Origin: JAAYZM01 sp964510785
GTDB taxonomy: Bacteria > Actinomycetota > Actinomycetes > Actinomycetales > Cellulomonadaceae
DNA: 64,000 nucleotides
Assembly: GCA_964510785.1 (NCBI GenBank)
Contig: CAZECM010000007.1
Span: 15,288 to 79,287 of the forward strand
Direction of reading: 5' to 3'
Below the pieces are notes generated by a model that saw only the letters and a list, made by a program, of their open reading frames with translations, had not been told where the DNA came from and ran no database searches. This document shows positions 11,101 to 17,167 of the stretch, piece after piece (within the stretch, counting starts at the first letter, position 1; the number at the start of each line of letters is the position of its first letter). A program made the translations under genes and the position numbers.

Positions 11101-11259
11101 GCGAGCTTCACGGTGCCCCAGGCTGCCGTGGGGACGACGAACTTCACCCTGAGTGCGAGCTGGACCATCGCGGGCCTGACCACCCCGCGCACGGACAGCC
11201 GCACGGTCACCGTCACCGCCCCCCCGGGCGGCGGAGGCGGTGGCGGAGGCGGTGGCTAG
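5173..11259 (+). CDS. Giant (2,028 aa) membrane-anchored beta-repeat protein with poly-Gly tail
   Basis: The ATG at 5173 follows an AGGAGA motif 5-7 nt upstream and lies 16 nt after the previous stop. N-terminal Ig-like domains fill residues 1 to about 205, and a hydrophobic segment lies at about 220-245. A Gly/Ser/Asp-rich linker follows at about 255-300 (bases ~5,980-6,060). Fifteen or more carboxypeptidase-regulatory-like domains then run to about residue 1,800. Two related Ig-like repeats come last (about 1,820-1,910 and 1,920-2,015), each with a Cys pair and an ending like ANFTVPGTT / ASFTVPQAA. The protein ends in ten glycines. It is the largest member of the three-gene set. Predicted topology is N-in with a very long external arm. 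No catalytic motif is seen. Its stop shares a CTAG with the convergent eCIS operon (11256-11259). Confidence 0.78.
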   Translation: MTTLNPPSVLVEPGAHTASGDVATLTVHVRNLAAEQVDIHVSIVGLEPSWVPDTFAVPAVGADETVTVTIPLVPIAGATPGDYPFVVAVEALVDGVAVRTLADGAVRVDGDSELVMSIEPVEARAVRSAAVDVVLVNASDQPAEVHLHAAGRDGLEVTVPDRPLLVAPRETVRVGARVRSPRVRLVGSRRRHAYTVTATGRAAPQHVQASLSVRPLVGSGFARVVGAVAVIALWVAGVFTVLPYLADRFSDRSTSVDQVTVEADGDGQGDPDGSGDGSGGGSGGGSGEGDDGGTPGAGADQVRAAGQITGVSPGGVTVAVVPASSLWEATATGEGTEDDGTGLGALGEAIGSTAAALHPVLAGTRLVAQVAALTRAAPTATGGGKMLATALPLAPTDDSTQRMSVRSDDQGAWAIAGLSPSARYLVSVSKPGFQTQRVLRTGAELAAAPLETEMRAGTGQLSGGVTGPDGPVGGVEVTISDGLTTVTTRTATTGNVGHWQVDGLATPGTYLVTAASDRLGAQSRLVTLAPSGVRTVDLRLRPGLAAISGRIVGKDALGQTAGIGGLTVTASNSNVTRSATTATGDEARAGTFVLPDLPVPATYTVTVSGAGYNTVTREVQLGPSGRIDWDISVGTQGGSVTGTVTSTDGPGITGVGLTLTSETETFKTMSASGGKGTFLFSGIPAGTYVLSAQSFGFQSTFAQVEVRDGKETTIDLRLVPVADDGLTSTGSITGRVTDASHGGVVSCIEVFGGGDCLVHARVDFKRLDGTPAVLETWVEPDDPYVLPETDPATGGGLPPGRYTVQLTAPGYEPGSVQVTVGMGIAAEAATVALVPSPSLVGTVIPRVGILPPGTCVVVGLVVDGQATDPTGGANEPCVTAVDQCNTASSRCVGLDAGTYAIDRLSSGTYSVRFMNIDPTYRTPAPYEITLSPGDLRRYDVTIERLGIINLTVLKAEDGGSIVNAGTVDVRATSADGTVWFDLTTTNGFASFTRLEPGTWTLEVTDGSAAALVTQHVGIDLNQEIAAQMVITGDIASFTFEVSWQKVDGVPTPIENAIVRVRGVTRYVGTIPFRETFEFRTDQFGVAQVCTVAIECRAGETPIALVDRIVDITVEKSPDFQSVVWNSVEVPTINAALLRPNGVPFAGLVTIDPVPAASENEPYSGITFQVVKAPPGTGQVSLSVNPVSGVVSISDSAGSGGNRMRPGEWEIRADRAGHTSAVFTIDLEPGTANVAAEWELFRFGRLVVHVFHGAVNIPNAQVILSQGNQELGTRLTAADGTVDFGEFLPGTYQISVRAAGYAERLNLAVALAAGRPAAPAWEVELVQLGSISGLTRTRITSSWYQALGGAEVTATYSENNIPPVNESFSRTTGTTGSYRITGDLDVPGLRAGFWDVTAEAYGHDDAAYVDTGIGGPAVEITPGEQQGGINLDLNPVRSVLTITVFDGEDKISGLDVVMRWRDGNSPEAVYPCRPGVDAECAGVGAGEYRFSGLLPISYNISISGGTFLSVNVPHIVEIASDETLPIALTAPGGSVQGTLYQRTGSGGSVPMAGKVIELEPTVPADPPAPMLTMTTPSSGVFSIVDVPAGEYTLRAREPADPGPPSTPGAVIVSRSVQITSGQATVVDLFVDAELVTAIVNVTSENGTDLTGAQVTLSGTPDDGGGLTTFGPATLLRTAPGSDVFRASFPQLPLGTWTPTVTGPAGHVGSHVGTAVVVSQASSNIAMTVEEREVRLRATAVAGATVVVPVVLTLGSGAGQLTLTRTLQAGASDTVLYVPELSLGAAVPNPPAGWAATVSPPGTVASSGTPVTFVVSLTADPDDALSFCTTGAVILTDFACWVELDLPAGLEESGRAITVEVGSWDTTVTTGANGRANFTVPGTTVGTSSFTLGATWSGDGLTTVPATTSRAVTPSGTVAALTVALCTTNATSGQGFQCSVTLSGPTGFAVSGRQVVVRAARGATEAWTGTVTTTAGGSASFTVPQAAVGTTNFTLSASWTIAGLTTPRTDSRTVTVTAPPGGGGGGGGGG

Positions 11260-11771
11260 AAGATCAGGAAGACGGCGGCCACGACGGCGGCCGTGATGAG
11301 CGAGGAGATGAGCGCGACGAGCCACACCGGGGGGTGACCGCACGGCACGGGGCGTTCGACCGTGATGACCTGCGTCGGTGCCGGGGCGAGCGGTGCGACG
11401 ACGGGCGCCGGCGGGGGCGGGTTGAGGTCCGAGCCGCAGCGCACGCACGACGTCCACGTCGGGTGGTTGTTCTCCCCGCACGCGGGGCACGCGAGGGCGC
11501 CGTGCTGCGACGTGCCGACCACGCCGGGGGCGCGGAAGTGCGCGTCGAGCGAGTCGTTGCCCGCGCGAGCGCCGGCGGCGACGGTCGTGCCGGCCCAGAA
11601 CAGCGGGTGGTCGCACGTGGCGCAGAAGTCGCTCGCGCTGCGCCGGTCGGCACGCACCCGGGCGACCGTGCCGCAACCGGGGCACACGACGTCGACGAGC
11701 GGCTCGCTGCCGCCCTGGGTGACGGGGGTGACCCCCGAGGGCACCCGCGTGGGGATGGACACGTCGCTCAC
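11256..11771 (-). CDS. Tail-anchored double zinc-ribbon protein, last gene of eCIS operon
   Basis: 171 aa. I place the start at the GTG (11771-11769) that overlaps the preceding stop as GTGA; longer frames upstream are Arg-rich shadow. Two zinc-ribbon pairs are plain: C30-x2-C33 with C50-x2-C53, and C95-x2-C98 with C109-x2-C112. A Pro-rich linker follows. The last ~22 residues (about 149-171) form a hydrophobic helix reaching the C-terminus, so the protein is predicted to be tail-anchored with both ribbons in the cytoplasm. Position and coupling make it part of the injection-system operon. It may dock the assembly or a partner at the membrane (inference). I do not know a characterised homologue. 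The stop overlaps that of the convergent 2,028-aa gene. Confidence 0.75.
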   Translation of the reverse strand: MSDVSIPTRVPSGVTPVTQGGSEPLVDVVCPGCGTVARVRADRRSASDFCATCDHPLFWAGTTVAAGARAGNDSLDAHFRAPGVVGTSQHGALACPACGENNHPTWTSCVRCGSDLNPPPPAPVVAPLAPAPTQVITVERPVPCGHPPVWLVALISSLITAAVVAAVFLIF

Positions 11772-12340
11772 CTCTCTGACTCCGACGGCACTGTTCCGCC
11801 CGGCGCCGAGCCGTCGGGCGTTTCGCTGCGCGGCCACACGACACGGCCCGCGAGCACGATCTCGGCCGTCACGTGGGCGGGCAGCGCGTCGAGCACGAGC
11901 GCCACGAAGTCGGCCTCGGCGAGCAGCGTCGCACTGTCCGCCTCGACACGCACCCACGGCGCGCCGTCGGGCCCCTCGTCGAGGGGCCACACGCCACCGC
12001 TCTCCGTGAGGCGGGCGGAGCCGCCCGTGACGAGGTCGAGCAGCTCGACGAGCCCGCGGCGCGTGCCGCGCCACTGCAGGGTGGCCGACGCCGAACGCAG
12101 CACGGCACGGTGCACGTCCTCGGGGTAGGAGGGGTCGACGCCGGCCGCACCCAGCCAGTCGGTCATCCACCGCACGAACTCCGGCGGTGCCACGGCGGGG
12201 TCAGCGAGGTTCTGCACGTTGTCGGCGTGGATGAGCAGCGTCGAGCCCTGCGCCTGGAAGATCCGCACGAACCGCGCGAAGAAGTCGTCCGCGACCATCG
12301 CCGCGGGCAGCTGGTTCAGGAGCCAGTCGTCAGTGCGCAC
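11768..12340 (-). CDS. Phage tail protein I-like eCIS baseplate protein (TIGR02242-like)
   Basis: 190 aa with a GTG start preceded by a GGAGG-type site 7-10 nt upstream, 24 nt after the baseplate J-like stop. The opening with DWLLNQLPAAM, then VDPSYP..HRAVLRSA...LQWRGTRRGLVELL, is the pattern of the TIGR02242 phage tail domain, related to P2 gpI. Members join the wedge of the contractile baseplate next to J/gp6-like proteins. The C-terminal third (GGVWPLDEGPDGAPW onwards) is a small beta domain. The stop overlaps the zinc-ribbon start. Length and order after the J-like gene fit family expectation. Confidence 0.82.
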   Translation of the reverse strand: MRTDDWLLNQLPAAMVADDFFARFVRIFQAQGSTLLIHADNVQNLADPAVAPPEFVRWMTDWLGAAGVDPSYPEDVHRAVLRSASATLQWRGTRRGLVELLDLVTGGSARLTESGGVWPLDEGPDGAPWVRVEADSATLLAEADFVALVLDALPAHVTAEIVLAGRVVWPRSETPDGSAPGGTVPSESER

Positions 12341-12364
12341 GTCGCTCCCTCCGCCCGCCGTCGG

Positions 12365-14308
12365 TCATCGCACCACGACCCGGTGCTCGGCCGCGAGGAA
12401 CAGGGCGTTCTCCTCGAGCTGGACGGACTCGCGCCCTTCGCCGACGCGCTTGCGGTTGCGCAGGTCGTACTCGAAGAGCTGGACCTCGTCGACGGCGAGC
12501 ACCCCGTCGACGGACTCGATCACCTGGCTCGCCGCGCCGACCGTGAGCGACTGCCCGAACTCCCAGCCGGACCGGTCCGGCCCGCCCACGAGCGGGTGCA
12601 CGAACTCCGTGAGCGCTTCCGAGACTCGCTGGCGGACCGCCTCGGCGGGGCGACCGGGCAGCGTGCGCACGAGGGCCGCGATGCTCACGCCCTGGTAGTA
12701 GGGCGTGCCGAGCTCGACGCCGACCCCCACCATGCGCCGCTCCTCGATGGCCGCGGCGACGGCGTCGAACAGCTCGGCGGACAGCGCGAAGTCGTCGATC
12801 CCGTGGTTGACGGGGGCCGTGCGCACCTGGGGCACCACGAGCAGGCGCACCGCGGACGAGCCCGTGCGCGACGCCGGGAGGCACCGGGCCCGGGCGACCT
12901 CGACGGAGGACTGGCGCGCGAGCATCTCGAAGTCCGTCGCGGTGACGGCGCGCTGGCCCGTGCGCAGGGCGAGCGGCCCGCGCAGCCGCGCTTCCTCGAC
13001 CGTCTCGGCGTCGACCCCGCCCGTCGCGGCCCGCGTGTTGGTCACGGACGAGATGAACGGCAGCGCGGAGCGCAGCGCCGTGATCGTGCGGGCCCCGACG
13101 TTGCCCCGGGTGCCACCGCCGATGCGGTACGACGTCACCCGGATCTCCGCGCCGTCGGCCGGGATGGCGCCGTGCTGGCGCACCGTGCCGTCGGGGTGGC
13201 GCACGGCGGGGCCGAAGCGGATCTCGCCGGAGCCGGAGTCCCACTGCACGTGCCGGTCGCGCGGTCCCGAGCGGGAGAAGTCGACGACCTCGTCCCACGT
13301 GTGGGTGCCGGTGTGCTCGGTGACGAGGACGTGCTCGCCCTCGCGGCGGGCCGCGACGGGGGCCCGGGGGACCACGAAGACCTGCGCGGGGATGCCCGTC
13401 GAGCGACCCAACAGCTCGCCGGGGACCACCTCGGAGTGCTCGGCCGGCACGCTCACCCCGACGGTGCGCGCCGTGACGGTGTCGACGCGGGGCGAGGCCT
13501 GGAAGCCGGCGCGGTCCGCGGAGTGACGCAGCATGCGCACGCGCAGCCAGTGCGCCGACGTGCCACCGAGCACGAGCGGCGTCGCCTCGGGACCGACGCG
13601 CAGCACGACGGCGCCGTCCTGGTTGAGGCCGCCCGTCGTGTCGCTCTCGACGACGCACGGGACCCACGCCTCACCCGTCCAGACCTCCCAGACGAGCGGG
13701 GGGTTGAGGGGGTCGACGCCGATGCCCTCGGCGTGTGCGTCGATGTCGAGCTGGAGCATCTGGTGCGCGAGCGGCGAGGCGAAGCCGAGGTAGAACGCGT
13801 CCCCCTCCACGAGGGGGTTCGAGCTGAAGACCGTGACCGCGGCGCCCGGGAGCGTGACGGCCTCCCACACGTCGAGCGTCGCCCCGCTCGCGGCGGACTG
13901 GGTGAGCGCCGCGGTGAGCTCGGCGGGCAGCGCGACGGCATCGGCCGACGTCGAGAAGATGACGGGGTCGTCGCCGTCGGCCGTCGCGACCTGGCTCCCC
14001 GCCGCGACCCGCACCGGTTCGACCGCGGGCGCGGCGAGCCAGAAGGTGAGCTCGGTGCGCGCCACCGACGGCGGGAAGGGCTCGATCCCGACGAGGTTGA
14101 GGAAGTGGATGTAGAGCCGGTCGGGCACCTGGTTGACCCGGTAGAGCACCATCTCGCTCATCCAGGCGAACAGCTCGATGAGCGCGACCCCGGGGTCGGA
14201 GACGTTGTGGTTGGTCCACTCGGGCGTGAACCGCGGGATCAGTCGCTTGGCCTCGTCGACGATGTCCTGGAACCGGCGGTCGTCGAGGTGCGGCGGGTCG
14301 AGCGGCAT
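12365..14308 (-). CDS. Baseplate J-like wedge protein (TIGR02243-like)
   Basis: 647 aa, the usual size for the TIGR02243 putative baseplate assembly protein. The opening MPLDPPHLDDRRFQDIVDEA, followed by TPEWTNHNVSDPG and ALIELFAWMSEMVLYRVNQV, is diagnostic. The middle holds the J-like beta region (RVTSYRIGGGTRGNVGART), and the C-terminal part has the FVHPLVGG...GWEFG motif. By analogy with Afp11/12 and T4 gp6 it forms the wedges linking the spike hub to the sheath. Its ATG overlaps the gp25 stop as ATGA (14306-14309 region). A 6-bp-resolution downstream overlap with a spurious short frame precedes the tail protein I gene. Confidence 0.9.
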   Translation of the reverse strand: MPLDPPHLDDRRFQDIVDEAKRLIPRFTPEWTNHNVSDPGVALIELFAWMSEMVLYRVNQVPDRLYIHFLNLVGIEPFPPSVARTELTFWLAAPAVEPVRVAAGSQVATADGDDPVIFSTSADAVALPAELTAALTQSAASGATLDVWEAVTLPGAAVTVFSSNPLVEGDAFYLGFASPLAHQMLQLDIDAHAEGIGVDPLNPPLVWEVWTGEAWVPCVVESDTTGGLNQDGAVVLRVGPEATPLVLGGTSAHWLRVRMLRHSADRAGFQASPRVDTVTARTVGVSVPAEHSEVVPGELLGRSTGIPAQVFVVPRAPVAARREGEHVLVTEHTGTHTWDEVVDFSRSGPRDRHVQWDSGSGEIRFGPAVRHPDGTVRQHGAIPADGAEIRVTSYRIGGGTRGNVGARTITALRSALPFISSVTNTRAATGGVDAETVEEARLRGPLALRTGQRAVTATDFEMLARQSSVEVARARCLPASRTGSSAVRLLVVPQVRTAPVNHGIDDFALSAELFDAVAAAIEERRMVGVGVELGTPYYQGVSIAALVRTLPGRPAEAVRQRVSEALTEFVHPLVGGPDRSGWEFGQSLTVGAASQVIESVDGVLAVDEVQLFEYDLRNRKRVGEGRESVQLEENALFLAAEHRVVVR

Positions 14309-14739
14309 CAGGATTCCTCACGGGGGATGACGTAGAAGGGGTAGACGAGGTTGCGGCGGTCGTTCGTGGCGCGCACACGGTAGTCGATCTCGATGCGCAC
14401 GAGCCCGGGGTTGTCGTCGTCGGGCACGGGCCGCACGTCGTCGACCTCGATGCGCGGCTCCCACTGCGCGAGGGCGTCGCGCACCGCTTGCCGGATGAGC
14501 CCGACGAGGTTGGCGGTCACGGGCTCGAACAGCAGGTCCCAGATGCGGCAGCCGAACTGGGGGCGCATGAGCCGCTCGCCGGGCGCCGTCATGAGGACGA
14601 CGGCGATCGAGTCCTCGACGTCGCCCCCACCGTTGGTCATGCGCAGCGAACCGGTGTGGTCCACGCCGAGCGGCCAGGAGAAGCCACGGCCGACGAAGTC
14701 GGTCGACAGGGCGTGCGGGTCCGAGGGCTGGATGCTCAT
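14308..14739 (-). CDS. gp25/GPW-like baseplate protein
   Basis: 143 aa. The ATG (14739-14737) overlaps the spike gene stop as ATGA. Residues about 15-45 carry FVGRGFSWPLGVDHTGSL, then EDSIAVVLMTAPGERLMRPQFGCRIWDLLFEP and the terminal IDYRVRATNDRRNLVYPFYV. This is the classic T4 gp25/Afp9 profile, including the ExR-type core (GERLMRP) that seeds sheath assembly. The family was once annotated as lysozyme, but this baseplate subgroup is structural. It sits between the spike and J-like genes as in most contractile systems. The short length is normal. Confidence 0.92.
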   Translation of the reverse strand: MSIQPSDPHALSTDFVGRGFSWPLGVDHTGSLRMTNGGGDVEDSIAVVLMTAPGERLMRPQFGCRIWDLLFEPVTANLVGLIRQAVRDALAQWEPRIEVDDVRPVPDDDNPGLVRIEIDYRVRATNDRRNLVYPFYVIPREES

Positions 14740-16493
14740 CAGTTGATCTTCACGATCTGTCCCGCGAGCTCGGCGACCCCCGAGGACTGCAGCTTGAGGG
14801 CGGCGCTGGCCTTGACGGTGACGTTCGTCGCCTCGAGGTTCATCTGGGACTTGCCCTTGGCCTTGACGTTCGCGCCCTCGATCTCGACGTCCTGCTGGGC
14901 GTCGAGCTTGATGCTCGTGGCCTTGATCGTGATCGCACCGCTCCCGTCGAAGACGATCTCGCTCTTGCCGGAGGCGATGCGCAGCGGCTTGTCGTTGGTC
15001 TCGAGGTCGATGCGGTCCTTCCCGAGGCGCAGCCGCACCTTGCCGCCCTGGAGCTGGACGTCGATGTAGTCGTCCGTCTCGGTGCCGTCGCCGTCGCCGA
15101 ACTCGATCTTGTGCCCGCGCCGTGAGACGAGCGTGCGCTTCTTGACGGTCGAGCCCTGCTCCTCGACGAGCGGGGGCTTGTCGATCTTGCTGTACAGGCC
15201 GCCGACGACGACGGGGCGGCGCGTGTCGCCGTCCTCGAACGCGACGAGGACCTCGTCGTTGACCTCGGGCAACCACTGGAAGCCACGCTCGGGGCCACCG
15301 CCCGGGGAGACGACGCGTGCCCAGTCGAGCTCGTGCTCCTCGGAGGCCGCGGGCAGCTTGACGCGCACCCGGCCGAGCTTCTCGGGGTCCTTGATGTTGG
15401 TGACGACACCCGAGTGCACGCCGGAGGCGAGGATGGAGGACGTCGGCCGCCGGGCGAGCCACGGGTCCGTCAGCAGCGTCGGTGGGCGGAAGCCGGCGAC
15501 GAACGAGGTGCGCAACGCGCCGCCGTCGTAGAGGTGCTCGACCTCGCGGACGTAGTACACACCGTCGCTCGGCCCGGCACCCTTGATCGTCACACCTGCG
15601 CCGGGCTTGACGAGCGGAGAGAAGTAGGCGCGACCGCGTGCCGTCACGGTCGCGGTCGCGGCCGCCAGCGACTTCGCGAGCATGCTCGCCTCGCTCTGGG
15701 TCCTTGCGGCGCGCTGGGAGACGAGCGCCGGCGCCTTCGTGCCGGTGGAGCCGGGCTTGCTCACGGAGAAGCCGCCGTTCTCGGCCGGGGTGGGCGCCTT
15801 GCCGACCACGGCCCTCTTGCCGGCGGTGTCCCAGCCACGCACGGTGATCTCCGCGTCGACGGGCCGCGACTGCTCGGCGGAGAACCGCACGAGCTGGTCG
15901 CCGAACTCGAGGGTGCACGCGCTCGTCGGGACCTGCAGGTCCGCGATGGACACGCACCGCAGCTTCGTCCCCTCGAGCGTCCACTCCCACCCGAGCCGCT
16001 CGCACAGCTCGTCGACCTGACCCAGGAGCGAGTCCGCGCGCCACAGCCAGTCGCCGACGTCCGCGGGGTCCGTCGGCAGCTCCGCCTGGAGGCCCTCGGC
16101 GCTCGCGATCGACCTGAGGACGTCGCTGGGCTTCTGCGTGGTGAAGGTCGCGACGGACCGCTTCCGGGCCATCGCGTACGTCTTGTCGTGCGCGGTGATG
16201 GTGGCGCGCGCGCCCTCCTTGTCGACCTCGGTCGCCACGGCCGTGACGGTGCCGGTGAAGACGACACCCGCAGGCTCGATCGAGGCGATCTCTACCTCGG
16301 CCCCGAGCTTGATCTGCGCCTTCGCGAGGCCGAACGTTCGGTCGACGAAGGTCAAGGTGGCACGGCCCGTCGTGCGCATCCCGCGGACCACGCGCATGTC
16401 GAGCAGGTCGTCGAGGAGACGGGAGTCGATGAGCGAGCCGTCGATCTTGATCGAGGGCGCGGTGTGGCGCGCGAGGTCGGTGCCCGGACTCAC
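14739..16493 (-). CDS. VgrG/gpD-gpV-like central spike protein
   Basis: 584 aa from the GTG at 16493 that overlaps the LysM stop as GTGA; an in-frame opening further upstream reads inside the LysM gene and is rejected. Domains in order: gpD-like hub barrel (about 15-300, with SRLLDDLLDMRVVRGM and DKTYAMARKRS); gpV/gp5 OB-fold (about 330-430, GVVTNIKDPEKLGRVRVKLP and RGFQWLPEVNDEVLVAFEDGD); and a C-terminal beta-helical spike of short repeats (about 440-584) ending AGQIVKIN. It forms the needle tip complex at the baseplate. No extra C-terminal effector domain follows the spike, so cargo would have to be separate. No PAAR protein is encoded next to it in this window. Confidence 0.88.
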   Translation of the reverse strand: MSPGTDLARHTAPSIKIDGSLIDSRLLDDLLDMRVVRGMRTTGRATLTFVDRTFGLAKAQIKLGAEVEIASIEPAGVVFTGTVTAVATEVDKEGARATITAHDKTYAMARKRSVATFTTQKPSDVLRSIASAEGLQAELPTDPADVGDWLWRADSLLGQVDELCERLGWEWTLEGTKLRCVSIADLQVPTSACTLEFGDQLVRFSAEQSRPVDAEITVRGWDTAGKRAVVGKAPTPAENGGFSVSKPGSTGTKAPALVSQRAARTQSEASMLAKSLAAATATVTARGRAYFSPLVKPGAGVTIKGAGPSDGVYYVREVEHLYDGGALRTSFVAGFRPPTLLTDPWLARRPTSSILASGVHSGVVTNIKDPEKLGRVRVKLPAASEEHELDWARVVSPGGGPERGFQWLPEVNDEVLVAFEDGDTRRPVVVGGLYSKIDKPPLVEEQGSTVKKRTLVSRRGHKIEFGDGDGTETDDYIDVQLQGGKVRLRLGKDRIDLETNDKPLRIASGKSEIVFDGSGAITIKATSIKLDAQQDVEIEGANVKAKGKSQMNLEATNVTVKASAALKLQSSGVAELAGQIVKIN

Positions 16494-17167
16494 GGGTCCA
16501 CCCGCGGGATCGAGATGAGACTGCCGGGCCGCAGCGTGAGCGGGTCGGCGATCTGGTTCGCCGACGCGAGAGCACGCCACTTGGTGGAGTCGCCGTAGTA
16601 CTGCGCGGCGATGCGGTCGAGCGTCTCGCCGGACTGGACGCGGTGCACGCGGTGCGGTTCGGGCGTGCCCGACGTCGGGTTCTGCGGACCGAACGCGTTC
16701 GACTGCTCGTACTGGCGCAGCACGAGGCCCACCGTGGCGCGCAGCGGTGTGCCCGTCGAGGAGAAGTACGTGAACGCCGTGCCCATGCTCGCGACGACGG
16801 CCTTGAACGAGTGCAGGTCGCCCCAGTGGAACGTGACCGTGGGCGGGCGCACGTTGCCCGTGCGCTCGTCCGAGCCGGGCAGCGACGTGTCGATCTCCAT
16901 GAGGTCGTGGAGCTTGCCCGTGTACTTCGTCACGGCCGAGCCGTCGTGCGTCGTGTCGAAGAACAGGTCGACCGACATCGTGCCCGGCTCGGCACCGCCG
17001 TAGCGCAGGCGCGGCACGCCGCGACCGGGCCGGGCCTCACCTTCCCAGCGGTTGACGCGGGTCACGTGCAGCTGGGCGGGGTTGAACAGGCAGGGTAGCC
17101 GTTCGCCGCCCTCGATCTCGAGGAAGGCCTTGGCCGACGATGCCGCGGTTCCTGAGTCTCCAGCCAT
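16490..17167 (-). CDS. LysM-domain eCIS protein (Afp7/Pvc7-like)
   Basis: 225 aa from the ATG overlapping the 928-aa gene stop (ATGA). The N-terminal body carries CLFNPAQLHVTRVNRWEG, RLRYGGAEPGTMSVDLFFDT and PPTVTFHWGD, the conserved core of the eCIS LysM protein. The C-terminal ~50 residues are a LysM fold (HRVQSGETLDRIAAQYYG...LRPGSLISIP). In eCIS this protein corresponds to Afp7 or T4 gp53-like parts that link the tube to the baseplate hub, so the LysM need not bind peptidoglycan. The upstream in-frame extension is shadow of the preceding gene. Confidence 0.88.
   Translation of the reverse strand: MAGDSGTAASSAKAFLEIEGGERLPCLFNPAQLHVTRVNRWEGEARPGRGVPRLRYGGAEPGTMSVDLFFDTTHDGSAVTKYTGKLHDLMEIDTSLPGSDERTGNVRPPTVTFHWGDLHSFKAVVASMGTAFTYFSSTGTPLRATVGLVLRQYEQSNAFGPQNPTSGTPEPHRVHRVQSGETLDRIAAQYYGDSTKWRALASANQIADPLTLRPGSLISIPRVDP

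Noticed and set aside
395..11259. The three beta-repeat proteins as carboxypeptidases or hydrolases
   Set aside because: Only the regulatory-like beta domains are present; no zinc-binding or catalytic motif was found.
14308..14739. gp25 protein as a lysozyme
   Set aside because: Old family naming; the sequence matches the structural baseplate subgroup and lies between spike and J-like genes.
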